From DAOTEJ01 sp035454085 (GTDB lineage Bacteria > Pseudomonadota > Gammaproteobacteria > Burkholderiales > Burkholderiaceae_F), in contig DAOTEJ010000020.1 in NCBI GenBank assembly GCA_035454085.1, forward strand, positions 1 through 34,544: 34,544 bases of DNA, read 5' to 3'. The notes under the pieces are model-generated. The model did no database searches and had not been told where the DNA came from. It saw only the letters and a program-made list of their open reading frames with translations. The translations under genes were made by a program, and so were the position numbers. Of the stretch, positions 1 to 8,197 are shown piece by piece (within the stretch, counting starts at the first letter, position 1; each line of letters opens with the position of its first letter).

Positions 1-12
1 GTGATCAAGTGA
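1..12 (+). CDS. 3' tail of an upstream gene (partial)
   Basis: The first twelve bases read as three sense codons followed by TGA. This TGA overlaps the GTG start of the following glycosyltransferase in the GTGA arrangement that is repeated at the next gene junction. I infer that this is the last few codons of another gene of the same polysaccharide operon. Too little is present to say what it encodes. Confidence 0.4.
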   Translation: MIK

Positions 13-1160
13 GCGCGCGTCTGCGCGTGGCCTTCAACGGCTCGGCCCTGCTGTCGCCGCTCACCGGGGTCGGCCAGTACGCCAAGAGCCTGGCCGAGGA
101 ACTGCTCGCCACCGGCGAGCTCGAGATGCAGTTCTTCTACGCCGCCGCCTGGAGCCCCGAGGTGCGCACCTCGCCGGTCAAGAACATCGGCAAGGTCAAG
201 GAAGTCATCAAGAAGCTCGTGCCCCAGCCCTACCGGGTGAGCCGTGCCTTGCAGAACTGGCGCTTCGGGCTGGGTATCAAGGAACATCGCCCCGAGCTCT
301 ATCACGAGCCCAACTTCCTGCCCTTCAATTTCGACGGGCCGACCGTGGTGACCGCCCACGACCTGTCGTGGATCCGCTACCCGCAGACTCACCCGGCCGA
401 GCGGGTCGAGGTCATGAACCGCCTGTTCCCCCGGGCCCTGGAGACCGCGGCCCACGTGATCACCGACGCCGCCTTCGTGCGCGACGAGATCATCGCCGAG
501 TTCGGTGTGGCCCCCGACCGGATCACCTCGGTGCCGCTGGGCGCGCGCGAGATCTTCCATCCGCGCTCGCCGGACGACTGCCAGGCGGTGCTCGCTGAAC
601 GGGGTCTGGAGTACCGCGGCTTCGTGCTGTGCGTGGGCACGCTCGAGCCGCGCAAGAACCTCGAGCTGGTGATCCGCGCCTACGCCGCGATGCCCGAGTC
701 CTACCGCGCCCGCCGCCCGCTGGTGCTGGTGGGCATGAAGGGCTGGCTCACCTCGGGCCTGGAGTCGCTGATGCAGCCGCTGGTGGCGGCGGGGCAGATC
801 CGCCCCCAGGGCTACACCTCGGACGCCGATCTGGCCGTGCTCTACGCCGCCGCGCAGGTGCTGGTCTATCCCTCGCTCTACGAGGGCTTCGGCCTGCCGC
901 CGCTCGAGGCCATGGCCAGCGGCACGCCGGTGATCGTGTCGAACCGCTCCACCCTGCCCGAGGTGGTCGGCGAGGCCGGCGTGCAGCTCGACGCAGCCGA
1001 CGAGTCCGGCTTGCGCGAGGCCCTGCGCCGCATGGACGAGGACCCGGCCTGGTGGAACGCGCGCGCGGTGGCGAGCCTGGCCCAGGCGCGGCAGTTTTCC
1101 TGGGCGCGCTGCGCGCGCGAGACGCTGGCCGTCTACCGCAAGGTGCTGGGTCGGGCGTGA
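9..1160 (+). CDS. glycosyltransferase, GT4 (group 1) type
   Basis: This 383-residue protein is a predicted cytoplasmic retaining sugar transferase that would move a sugar from a nucleotide donor onto a growing lipid-linked polysaccharide. It has the GT-B layout. The N-terminal half contains TGVGQYAKSL near residue 20, and the C-terminal donor domain starts at VGTLEPRKNLE (about 205-215). The donor-binding pattern EGFGLPPLEA, with its two glutamates eight residues apart, lies near residues 290-300 and is followed by GTPVIVSN. The start is GTG at 9, overlapping a TGA of a preceding frame. The stop overlaps the next glycosyltransferase by four bases, which implies translational coupling. Resemblance is to WbaZ/mannosyltransferase-like enzymes, but donor and acceptor cannot be read from sequence. 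The family call is secure; the specificity is not. Confidence 0.9.
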   Translation: MSARLRVAFNGSALLSPLTGVGQYAKSLAEELLATGELEMQFFYAAAWSPEVRTSPVKNIGKVKEVIKKLVPQPYRVSRALQNWRFGLGIKEHRPELYHEPNFLPFNFDGPTVVTAHDLSWIRYPQTHPAERVEVMNRLFPRALETAAHVITDAAFVRDEIIAEFGVAPDRITSVPLGAREIFHPRSPDDCQAVLAERGLEYRGFVLCVGTLEPRKNLELVIRAYAAMPESYRARRPLVLVGMKGWLTSGLESLMQPLVAAGQIRPQGYTSDADLAVLYAAAQVLVYPSLYEGFGLPPLEAMASGTPVIVSNRSTLPEVVGEAGVQLDAADESGLREALRRMDEDPAWWNARAVASLAQARQFSWARCARETLAVYRKVLGRA

Positions 1161-2293
1161 AGGTCCTGCACCTGGGCAAGTTCGACACGCTCGGCGGCAT
1201 CGAGCGCCACGTGCGCGCGCTCGCCACGGGGCAGGCGGCGAGCGGCGCGGCGCAGGTGGTGAACCTCGTGTCCAACGACGGCCCGCACACCGACCGCCAC
1301 GCGGACTACGGCTATCCCACGGTGCGCGCCGCCTGCTGGGGCACGGCCATGTCGCTGGCGCTGTCGCCCACCCTGCCCTGGCTCGCACACCGCCTGCACC
1401 GCGAGCACCGCTTCGACCTCGTGCACCTGCACTTCCCCGATCCGCTCGGGCACCTCACCGCGCTCACCTTGCCGGGCGTGAAACGCGTGATCAGCTGGCA
1501 CAGCGACATCATCCGACAGCAGACCGCGCTCAAGCTCTACGGCCCCTTCATGCGGCCCTTCGTGGCCGGTGCCGACGCGCTGATCGGCGCCACGCCGCAG
1601 CACTTTTCCTCGAGCACGCAGATCCCGCCGCCCGCGCGCGCGGGGCAGATCCGCGCGGTCATCCCCTACGGCTTCGATCCGGCGCAGATGGACTGGAACC
1701 CGGTCGCGCAGGCACGCTTCACGGCCTTGCAGGCGCAGGCCGCCGGGCGACGCGCGATCTTCACCGTGGGGCGCCACGTCTACTACAAGGGCTACGAGGT
1801 GCTGATCGAGGCCATGCGCAGCGTCGACGCGCTGCTGTGGATCGGCGGCACCGGGCCGCTCACCGATGCGCTGCGCGCGCAGGCGCAGGCCGCGGGCGTG
1901 GCCGACAAGGTGTTGTTCGCCGGCCGCATCCCCGAGGAAGAACTGGTCGCCTACTACCGCGCCTGCGACGTCTTCACCATGCCCTCGACCGACCGCAGCG
2001 AGGCCTTCGGCCTGGTCCAGCTCGAGGCCATGGCCTGTGGCAAGCCGGTGGTCTCGACCCGCCTGGGCAACGGCGTGGAGTACGTCAACCGTGACGGCGA
2101 GACCGGCCTGCTCGTGCCGCCGCGCGACGCCGGCGCGCTGGCCGCGGCGCTCAACCGCCTGCTGGGCGACGCGGCGCTGCGCGCCCGCCTGGGGGAGGCA
2201 GGCCGCGCCTGGGTCGCCCAGGGATTCTCGGTGCCATCCATGGTGGACAAGACGCTCGCCGTCTACCGCCAAGTGCTGGGCCGGGCGGCATAA
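1157..2293 (+). CDS. glycosyltransferase, GT4 (group 1) type
   Basis: This is a second GT-B fold glycosyltransferase of 378 residues. It has GGIERHVRALATG near the N terminus, the acceptor-side WHSDI segment near residue 115, TVGRHVYYKGYEVLIEAM at the start of the donor domain, and the paired-glutamate motif EAFGLVQLEAMACGKPVV at about 281-298. The last is followed by the DGETGLLVPP segment that is common in GT4 enzymes. The GTG start at 1157 overlaps the previous stop. The next gene, a WecA-like initiating transferase, starts 25 bases after the stop, so the three genes are probably co-transcribed. I infer a role in assembling an O-antigen, capsule or exopolysaccharide repeat unit. The sugar transferred is unknown. 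Confidence 0.9.
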   Translation: MKVLHLGKFDTLGGIERHVRALATGQAASGAAQVVNLVSNDGPHTDRHADYGYPTVRAACWGTAMSLALSPTLPWLAHRLHREHRFDLVHLHFPDPLGHLTALTLPGVKRVISWHSDIIRQQTALKLYGPFMRPFVAGADALIGATPQHFSSSTQIPPPARAGQIRAVIPYGFDPAQMDWNPVAQARFTALQAQAAGRRAIFTVGRHVYYKGYEVLIEAMRSVDALLWIGGTGPLTDALRAQAQAAGVADKVLFAGRIPEEELVAYYRACDVFTMPSTDRSEAFGLVQLEAMACGKPVVSTRLGNGVEYVNRDGETGLLVPPRDAGALAAALNRLLGDAALRARLGEAGRAWVAQGFSVPSMVDKTLAVYRQVLGRAA

Positions 2294-2318
2294 TCCGGGG
2301 CGCTCCCTCCCCGACACC

Positions 2319-3389
2319 ATGACCTTCCTCACCCAGGCCCTGCTGGCCGCGCTCATCACCCTGGTGATGGTGCTGTGGCTGCGCCGCCCCGCCCTGCGCT
2401 TTGGCCTGATCGACCATCCCGGCGGGCGCAAGCGCCATGGCGCGCCGGTGCCGCTCACCGGCGGCATCGCCATGGTGGTGGGCTTCTTCGCGGCGCTGGC
2501 GCTGAGCTTCGACTCGCTCGCCTCCTACAAGGTGCTGCTGGTGGCCTTCCTGCTGCTGGGCGTGGTGGGCGTGCTCGACGACGTGGGCGAGCTCTCGCCG
2601 CGCAGCAAGCTTGCCGCGCAACTGATCGCCGCGGTGCTCATGACCTCCTGGGCGGGGCTCTTCCTGGTCAGCCTGGGCGACATCTTCGGGCGCGGCCCGA
2701 TCGAGCTCAAGCACTGGGGCATCCCGCTCACCGTGTTCGCGGTGATCGCGGTGATCAATTCGATCAACATGCTCGACGGCGCGGACGGCCTGGCCGGCGG
2801 CCTGGTGTTCGTCATCCTCGCGAGCTTCGCGGCGCTGGCCTACTTCGTCACGCTCGACGTCAACGCCACCAAGCTGCTGCTGGTCATGGCCGGAGCGGTG
2901 GCGGGCTTCCTGTTCTTCAACGCGCCCTTCCCCTGGCGGCGCGACCGGCACCGCATCTTCATGGGCGACGCGGGCAGCATGGCGCTGGGCTATGCGATCG
3001 CCTGGTTCTCGGTGGACCTGACGCAGCGGCCCGAGCGCGCCGTGGCTCCGGTGCTGATGCTGTGGATCGTGGCCATCCCGCTGCTGGATCTATTCACCGT
3101 CACGGTGCGGCGCGTGATCCGGCGTCGCGACCCGGCCCTGCCCGACCGGGGCCACGTGCACCACCTGCTGATGCGCAAGGGCTGGTCGGCGGCGCGCGTG
3201 GGCACGCTGCTGATCGTGTTTCAGGCGGCACTCGCCGCCGGCGGGGTGGCCTTGTGGCTCGCCGGCGTGCCGCAGTGGCTGCTCTTCGCCGGCTTCGTGG
3301 TGGTGGGAATCGCGTTCGTCGCGCTCTTCCTCTTCCCCGGCTGGTGGCTGATCCGGCGCCGCCCGCGCCGCGTGGATCAGAGCTCGTAG
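2319..3389 (+). CDS. WecA/WbpL-like polyprenyl-phosphate sugar-phosphate transferase
   Basis: This 356-residue integral membrane protein belongs to the MraY/WecA family, which starts glycan synthesis by moving a sugar-1-phosphate (often GlcNAc-1-P) from a UDP-sugar to undecaprenyl phosphate. Family motifs appear in order: the DD pair in VLDDVGE (87-88), NMLDGADGLAGG (150-161), FMGDAGS (214-220) and the cytoplasmic PDRGHVHH histidine motif (275-282). About ten hydrophobic segments separate them. The HVHH motif points to the WecA branch rather than MraY. Position after two glycosyltransferases fits a role as the initiating enzyme of a surface polysaccharide. ATG at 2319 is the first methionine before the first membrane helix. 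The last 13 bases overlap the end of galU on the other strand. The exact sugar is uncertain. Confidence 0.92.
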   Translation: MTFLTQALLAALITLVMVLWLRRPALRFGLIDHPGGRKRHGAPVPLTGGIAMVVGFFAALALSFDSLASYKVLLVAFLLLGVVGVLDDVGELSPRSKLAAQLIAAVLMTSWAGLFLVSLGDIFGRGPIELKHWGIPLTVFAVIAVINSINMLDGADGLAGGLVFVILASFAALAYFVTLDVNATKLLLVMAGAVAGFLFFNAPFPWRRDRHRIFMGDAGSMALGYAIAWFSVDLTQRPERAVAPVLMLWIVAIPLLDLFTVTVRRVIRRRDPALPDRGHVHHLLMRKGWSAARVGTLLIVFQAALAAGGVALWLAGVPQWLLFAGFVVVGIAFVALFLFPGWWLIRRRPRRVDQSS

Positions 3390-4213
3390 CCCTCCTTGCG
3401 GGCGTAGTGCACGGTGGCGGCCAGGAAGCCTTCCTTCGAGCCGCAGTCGAAGCGCAGTCCCTCGTAGCGGTGCGCGTAGGTCCGGCCCGCGGGCAGCAGG
3501 CGCGCGATCGCGTCGGTGAGCTGGATCTCGCCGCCGGCGCCGCGCGGAATGCTGCGCAGGTGCGCGAAGACCTCGGCCTCGAGCACGTAGCGCCCGATCA
3601 CCGCCAGCGTCGACGGCGCAGCCTCGGGCGCGGGCTTCTCGACCATGTACTCGATGCGCGCGGTGCGCTCGGTGAGCGGCACGGCCTTGACGATGCCGTA
3701 CTTGCGCGTGTCGGCGAGCGGCACGTCCTGCACCGCCAGCACGCTGCCACCGCCGCGCTGCGCGCGCGCTGCGGCCAGTTGCCCCACGGTGGGCACGACG
3801 GCGTCGATCAGGTCGTCGGCCAGGATCACCGCGAAGGGCTCGTCGCCCACCACCGGCTCGGCGCACAGCACCGCGTGGCCGAGTCCCAGAGGCTCGGGCT
3901 GGCGGATGTAGATGAAGTTCACGCCGGGCGGCGCGATCTCGCGCACGATGCGCAGCAGATCTTCCTTGCCCTTGGCGGCGAGCTCGGCCTCGAGTTCGGG
4001 CGCGCGGTCGAAGTGATCCTCGATCGCGCGCTTGTGGCGGCCGGTGATGAACACCATGTTGGTGATGCCGGCGGCCACGGCTTCCTCGACCGCGTATTCG
4101 ATCAGCGGCTTGTCCACCACCGGCAGCATCTCCTTGGGCATGGCCTTGGTGGCGGGCAGGAAGCGGGTGCCGAGACCGGCGACAGGAAAGACGGCGGTGC
4201 GTACGGGTTTCAT
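3377..4213 (-). CDS. galU: UTP-glucose-1-phosphate uridylyltransferase GalU
   Basis: This 278-residue cytoplasmic nucleotidyltransferase makes UDP-glucose from UTP and glucose-1-phosphate, supplying polysaccharide and lipopolysaccharide synthesis. The N-terminal nucleotide-binding signature GLGTRFLPATKAMPKEMLPVVDKPLI begins at residue 13. ADDLIDA, EPLGLGHAVLCA, VEKP and the late DCGSKEGFLAA segment follow the bacterial GalU pattern. Length is close to the usual 280-300. The gene runs against the glycosyltransferase/WecA-like genes and overlaps the end of the latter by 13 bases. UDP-glucose is a plausible donor for that cluster. It is divergent from apaH, with a symmetrical promoter-like region between them. 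Confidence 0.96.
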   Translation of the reverse strand: MKPVRTAVFPVAGLGTRFLPATKAMPKEMLPVVDKPLIEYAVEEAVAAGITNMVFITGRHKRAIEDHFDRAPELEAELAAKGKEDLLRIVREIAPPGVNFIYIRQPEPLGLGHAVLCAEPVVGDEPFAVILADDLIDAVVPTVGQLAAARAQRGGGSVLAVQDVPLADTRKYGIVKAVPLTERTARIEYMVEKPAPEAAPSTLAVIGRYVLEAEVFAHLRSIPRGAGGEIQLTDAIARLLPAGRTYAHRYEGLRFDCGSKEGFLAATVHYARKEGYEL

Positions 4214-4252
4214 GGTCGACTCGAAGGGGATGCTGCAGTGCGATCAGAAGCG

Positions 4253-4287
4253 ATGCTAGCAGTCGCCGCGCGGGCCTCGGCTAGCAT
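4253..4287. promoter_or_regulatory. divergent promoter region with inverted repeat between galU and apaH
   Basis: ATGCTAGC (4253-4260) and GCTAGCAT (4280-4287) form a perfect 8-base inverted repeat with a 19-base spacer. Each arm contains TAGCAT reading outward, which resembles a -10 box on each strand. The right-hand box ends six bases before the GTG of apaH, so apaH could be read from a leaderless or nearly leaderless transcript. The left-hand box would give galU a leader of about 33 bases. No convincing -35 boxes are seen. The two cores would overlap, so an activator or mutual exclusion is possible. This is inference from sequence only. Confidence 0.4.
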
Positions 4288-4293
4288 GAGGCC

Positions 4294-5115
4294 GTGACTT
4301 CTCCCTCCGAGCTCTACGCCATCGGCGACGTGCAAGGCTGCCTTGCGAGCCTGCACCAGTTGCTGCGCAAGATCCCCGCCGACGCACGCCTCGTGTTCGT
4401 GGGCGACCTGGTCAACCGCGGTCCCGACTCACTCGCCACCCTGCGCTTCGTGCGTCGCCTTGGCGAGCGGGCGACCTGCGTCCTCGGCAACCACGACCTG
4501 CACCTGTTGGCGGTGGCCGCGGGCATCCGCGCCCCGAGCCGCGGCGACACGCTCGACGACATCCTGGCCGCGCCCGATCGCGACGAACTGCTCGACTGGC
4601 TGCGCCACCGCGCCCTGGCGCACCGCGAGGGTGGCGCGCTGTTCGTGCACGCGGGGCTGATGCCGGGCTGGAGCGCGGACCAGGCGCTGGCGCTGGCGCG
4701 CGAGGTCGAGTCCGGGCTACGCAGCCCCGGCTGGCGCGAGTTCCTGGCGCCCATGTACGGCAATACGCCGGCGCGTTGGGACGACGCGCTCGCCGGCCCC
4801 GAGCGCCTGCGCGCCGTGATCAACGGTCTCACGCGGCTGCGCTACCTCAAGCCCGATGGAAGCATGGACTTCGACCTCAAGGAGGGTGCGGCGGCGGCCC
4901 CGCCGGGCTATTGCCCGTGGTTCGAGGCGCCCGGCCGCGCATCCGCCGAGGAGTTGCTGGTCTTCGCGCATTGGTCCACCCTGGGACTGGTGCTGCGCGA
5001 GAAACTGATCGCCATCGATACCGGCTGCGTGTGGGGCGGAGAGCTCACCGCGGTGCGGATCAGCGATCGAGCGGTGTTCCAGGTGCCCTGCCCGCAGGCG
5101 CAGCGCCCGGGCTGA
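4294..5115 (+). CDS. apaH: symmetrical bis(5'-nucleosyl)-tetraphosphatase ApaH
   Basis: This 273-residue cytoplasmic enzyme of the calcineurin-like metallophosphatase family splits diadenosine tetraphosphate (Ap4A) into two ADP. ApaH enzymes also remove Np4 caps from RNA. The metal-binding motifs are present in order: GDVQGC (11-16), GDLVNRGP (37-44), GNHD (65-68) and FVHAGL near residue 114. Length matches the family's 270-280. The start is GTG at 4294; no ATG in frame lies nearby and the family N terminus begins just after it. The last 56 bases overlap the 3' end of plsC on the other strand, so the two mRNAs share a complementary tail. Confidence 0.95.
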   Translation: MTSPSELYAIGDVQGCLASLHQLLRKIPADARLVFVGDLVNRGPDSLATLRFVRRLGERATCVLGNHDLHLLAVAAGIRAPSRGDTLDDILAAPDRDELLDWLRHRALAHREGGALFVHAGLMPGWSADQALALAREVESGLRSPGWREFLAPMYGNTPARWDDALAGPERLRAVINGLTRLRYLKPDGSMDFDLKEGAAAAPPGYCPWFEAPGRASAEELLVFAHWSTLGLVLREKLIAIDTGCVWGGELTAVRISDRAVFQVPCPQAQRPG

Positions 5116-5917
5116 GCGACGCCACCTCGCGCGGCTTGCGGCGCGCATCGGCCGCCACCCCCAGATGCGCGGCAATCGCCTGGCGGGCGCCCTCGGCCAG
5201 AGCATGGCGCGTCGCGCCCACCGACTGCAGCGGCGGCAGCAGCGCCACCTCGACCTCGAGGTTCCGCGTAGTGACGATGCGCCACATGGTCTGCAGCAGC
5301 GTCGCCTCGCCCACGTAGGCCGGGGCCATGGAGGGCTGCCCCGCCTCGGTGTAGCGCACCGCCACGGGCCAGATCTCGCAGCCCACCTCGAGCGCGGGCG
5401 CCACGAGGTTGGAGTGAAAGGGCAGCAGTTGCGTGCCGTCGCCGGTCGTCCCTTCGGGAAACACGGCCACGGTCTCGCCGCGCGCCAGGTGCTCGGCGAC
5501 GCGATGGTTCGCGGCCGCCACGGCGTGCCGCCGGCCGCGCTCGATGTACAGCGTGCCCGAGAGCGTCACCATCCAGCCGACCACGGGCCAGCGACCGATC
5601 TCGGCCTTGGCCACGAAGCGGCTGGGCAGCACCGCGTCGATCGCAAAGATGTCGAGCCAGGTGATGTGGTTGGCCAGCACCAGGCGTCCCTTGGTCCAGT
5701 GCGCGACGCCCGTGGCGGCGAGTTCGGCCGGCAAGGCCACGCCCGTGGCGCTCAGGCGCACCCCCGCCAGCCGCACGACGGCGCGCGACATGGCCCGCGT
5801 GAAACGGCCACGCAGGGTCTGCGACGCCCAGGGGAACACGAGGACGGTGATGGCCAGCGCGCTGAGCATCCACAGCGTGAGCACGAACATGCGCGCGGCC
5901 CCGATCAGCGTGCGCAT
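5060..5917 (-). CDS. plsC: lysophospholipid (1-acyl-glycerol-3-phosphate) acyltransferase, PlsC family
   Basis: This 285-residue membrane-associated acyltransferase would add an acyl chain to lysophosphatidic acid or a related acceptor in phospholipid synthesis. The catalytic H-X4-D box is NHITWLD (83-89). The acceptor-binding FPEGT lies at 153-157. A hydrophobic N-terminal segment (about 9-32) anchors it. I chose ATG at 5917, which has a purine-rich GGGGGCAGG stretch directly upstream. A TTG at 5950 would add eleven residues and sits 13 bases after the pyrC' stop. It is the last gene of the yqgE-ruvX-pyr run and ends inside the 3' end of apaH. Substrate preference (plsC versus an ornithine-lipid type enzyme) cannot be settled from the motifs. 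Confidence 0.9.
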   Translation of the reverse strand: MRTLIGAARMFVLTLWMLSALAITVLVFPWASQTLRGRFTRAMSRAVVRLAGVRLSATGVALPAELAATGVAHWTKGRLVLANHITWLDIFAIDAVLPSRFVAKAEIGRWPVVGWMVTLSGTLYIERGRRHAVAAANHRVAEHLARGETVAVFPEGTTGDGTQLLPFHSNLVAPALEVGCEIWPVAVRYTEAGQPSMAPAYVGEATLLQTMWRIVTTRNLEVEVALLPPLQSVGATRHALAEGARQAIAAHLGVAADARRKPREVASLSPGAAPAGRAPGTPLDR

Positions 5918-5963
5918 CCTGCCCCCGCGCGCCGCGCGCTGCCACGCCAAGCTGCCCGCATCC

Positions 5964-7232
5964 TCAGCCGCCGAAGCGCACTTCGCCGCCCACGATGGTC
6001 GTGCGTGCGCGGCCCTCGAGTTCGTAGCCGGCGTAGGGCGTGTTCTTGCCCGCCGAGATCAGGGACTCCGGCGTCACGCGCCAGGGCTCGTGCTCGTCGA
6101 AGATCACCAGGTCGGCCTTCGCGCCCACGGCGATGCGGCCGGTGTCCTCGCCCAGCACGCGCGCGGCCTCGCTCGTGACCTTGGCGAGCGCGCGCACCAG
6201 CGGCGTCTTGGTCTCGCGCGCCCACTTGAGCGTGAGCGGCAACAGGGTCTCGAGCCCGGTGGCGCCGGGAGCGGCCTCCTCGAAGGGCCGAAGCTTGTCG
6301 TCGGCGCCCACCGGTGTGTGGTCGGAGCTGATCAGGTCGATCGTGCCGTCGGCGAGCCCGGCGCGGATGGCGTCGCGGTCGCGCGCGCTGCGCAGCGGCG
6401 GGTCGAGCCGGAAGGCGCTGTCGAAGTAGCCGATGTCCACGTCGATCAGGTGCACGTGGTGGATGCCGACCTCGGCGCTCACCGGCAGGCCCTCGCGCTT
6501 GGCGGCGCGCAGCAGTTCCACGCCCGCCGCGCTGGACAGTCGCCGCAGGTGCACGCGCCCGCCCGTGGCGCGCACGAGCTCGAAGATGGTGTGCAGGGCC
6601 ACCGTCTCGGCGGCCACCGGCACCGAGGGCAGCCCCAGGCGCCCGGCCACCGGACCGGCCGCGGCCACGCCCGCGCCGGCGAGCGATGCATCGATCGGCC
6701 GCAGCCACACCGGCAGGTCGTGGCTGCGCGCGTAGCGCAGCGCCTGCATCAGCACGCGCAGGTCGCGCGGCAGGGCGCCGGTCTGCGCGAAGGCCACGCA
6801 GCCCACCTCGGCGAGCGTGGCGATCTCGGCCAGGGCCTCGCCCTCGAGCCTCACGGTGAGCGCGCCCACCGGATACAGGCGGGCGCCCTGCGCCTCGCGC
6901 GAGCGCTGGCGCAGCATGCGCACCAGGCCCGGCTCGTCGAGCGGCGGATCGGTGTCGGGCGGGCAGGCCACCCCGGTGACTCCGCCGGCCAGAGCGGCGC
7001 GCATCTCGGTCTTGAGCGCCCCCTCGTGGCCGGGCTCGCGCAGGCGCGCCGAGAGGTCGACCAGCCCGGGCGCAACGATCAGGCCACGCGCGTCGATCGT
7101 GCGGTCGGGAAGAAAGCCAGCGGGCGCGGCGCCGACCGCGGCGATGCGGCCCTGGTCCACGCACAGATCGGCGCAGGCGTCGTGACCCGACGCCGGATCG
7201 ATCACCCGGCCGTTCTGGATGAGCAGCTTCAT
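5964..7232 (-). CDS. pyrX: dihydroorotase-like PyrC' (PyrX), probably non-catalytic subunit of aspartate carbamoyltransferase
   Basis: This 422-residue protein of the dihydroorotase/amidohydrolase family is full length and unbroken. The metal-binding H-X-H that normally sits in a DLHVHLREPG context is replaced by DLSARLREPG (residues 59-68), so both histidines are gone. The segment that normally reads CHVST is VHLRRLSS, which loses a further ligand. SDHTP near residue 299 is retained. This is the pattern known for PyrC' of Pseudomonas and Burkholderia. There the protein does not catalyse dihydroorotase chemistry but holds PyrB in an active dodecamer. Its ATG overlaps the pyrB stop by four bases, which fits obligate co-production. 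A separate active dihydroorotase should exist elsewhere in the genome. Confidence 0.9.
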   Translation of the reverse strand: MKLLIQNGRVIDPASGHDACADLCVDQGRIAAVGAAPAGFLPDRTIDARGLIVAPGLVDLSARLREPGHEGALKTEMRAALAGGVTGVACPPDTDPPLDEPGLVRMLRQRSREAQGARLYPVGALTVRLEGEALAEIATLAEVGCVAFAQTGALPRDLRVLMQALRYARSHDLPVWLRPIDASLAGAGVAAAGPVAGRLGLPSVPVAAETVALHTIFELVRATGGRVHLRRLSSAAGVELLRAAKREGLPVSAEVGIHHVHLIDVDIGYFDSAFRLDPPLRSARDRDAIRAGLADGTIDLISSDHTPVGADDKLRPFEEAAPGATGLETLLPLTLKWARETKTPLVRALAKVTSEAARVLGEDTGRIAVGAKADLVIFDEHEPWRVTPESLISAGKNTPYAGYELEGRARTTIVGGEVRFGG

Positions 7233-8197
7233 TGGATCCTCTGCGAGGAGGCGGTGATGGCCATGACCGCCATGCGCACCGCGATGCCGAAGGTGACCTG
7301 GGGCAGGATCACGCTCTGCGCGCCGTCGGCGACGCTCGACGAGATCTCGACCCCGCGGTTGATCGGGCCCGGATGCATCACGATGGCGTCGGGCGCGGCC
7401 AGGCGCAGGCGCTCGGGAGTGAGGCCGTAGCTGGCGTAGTACTCGTCGGCCGAGGGCAGCAGTGCGCCGTTCATGCGCTCGTTCTGCAGCCGCAGCATGA
7501 TGATCACGTCGGCGTCGCGGATGCCGTCCTCGAGCTTGGTGCAGGTACGCACGCCCATCTGCTCGAGCCCCGCCGGCAGCAGGGTGAGCGGCCCCACCGC
7601 GCGCACCTCGGGCACGCCCAGGGTGGTGAGCGCGTGGATGTCCGAGCGCGCCACCCGCGAGTGCAGGATGTCGCCCACGATCGCCACCCGCAAGGCGCTG
7701 AAGTCGCGCTTGTAGTGGCGGATGGTGTACATGTCGAGCAGGCCCTGGGTCGGATGCGCGTGACGCCCGTCGCCGGCGTTGATCACGTGCACGTGCGGGG
7801 CCACGTGCTGCGCGATCAGGTAGGGCGCACCGCTGGCCGAATGCCGCACCACGAAGGTGTCGGCCTGCATCGCGGTGAGGTTGTTGATGGTGTCCATCAG
7901 GCTCTCGCCCTTGGCGGTCGAGGAGCGCGTGATGTCGAGGTTGAACACGTCGGCCGAAAGGCGCCGCGCGGCGATCTCGAAGGTCGTGCGGGTGCGCGTG
8001 CTGTTCTCGAAGAACAGGTTGAAGACCTGCTTGCCGCGCAGCAGGGGCACGCTCTTGACCTCGCGCTCGCCGAGGTTGATGAAGCTGTCGGCGGTGGCGA
8101 GGATCTGCTCGATGATGGCGCGCGGCAGCCCCTCGGTGGACAGCAGGTGGTGAAGCTCGCCGTGGCGGTTCAGTTGCGGGTTGCGCGCGCTAGGCAT
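7229..8197 (-). CDS. pyrB: aspartate carbamoyltransferase catalytic subunit PyrB
   Basis: This 322-residue enzyme joins carbamoyl phosphate and aspartate to give carbamoyl-aspartate, the committed step of pyrimidine synthesis. The carbamoyl-phosphate-binding motif FENSTRTRTTFE is at about 63-74. HPTQGLLDMYTI, SRVARSDI and the MHPGPINRGVEI segment also fit the family. Length is normal for the PyrB class found with PyrC'. The coding sequence overlaps pyrR by eight bases upstream and pyrC' by four bases downstream, inside a run of six overlapping or closely spaced genes. No pyrI regulatory subunit gene is adjacent, as expected for the PyrB-PyrC' type. Confidence 0.97.
   Translation of the reverse strand: MPSARNPQLNRHGELHHLLSTEGLPRAIIEQILATADSFINLGEREVKSVPLLRGKQVFNLFFENSTRTRTTFEIAARRLSADVFNLDITRSSTAKGESLMDTINNLTAMQADTFVVRHSASGAPYLIAQHVAPHVHVINAGDGRHAHPTQGLLDMYTIRHYKRDFSALRVAIVGDILHSRVARSDIHALTTLGVPEVRAVGPLTLLPAGLEQMGVRTCTKLEDGIRDADVIIMLRLQNERMNGALLPSADEYYASYGLTPERLRLAAPDAIVMHPGPINRGVEISSSVADGAQSVILPQVTFGIAVRMAVMAITASSQRIQ

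Noticed and set aside
2375..4297. Plus-strand long open frame across wecA-like and galU
   Set aside because: It is a shadow of two motif-supported genes in other frames. The translation shows no family features.
5964..7232. pyrC' as a pseudogene because its active-site histidines are missing
   Set aside because: The frame is intact and full length, is coupled to pyrB, and shows the replacements known for the structural PyrC' protein.
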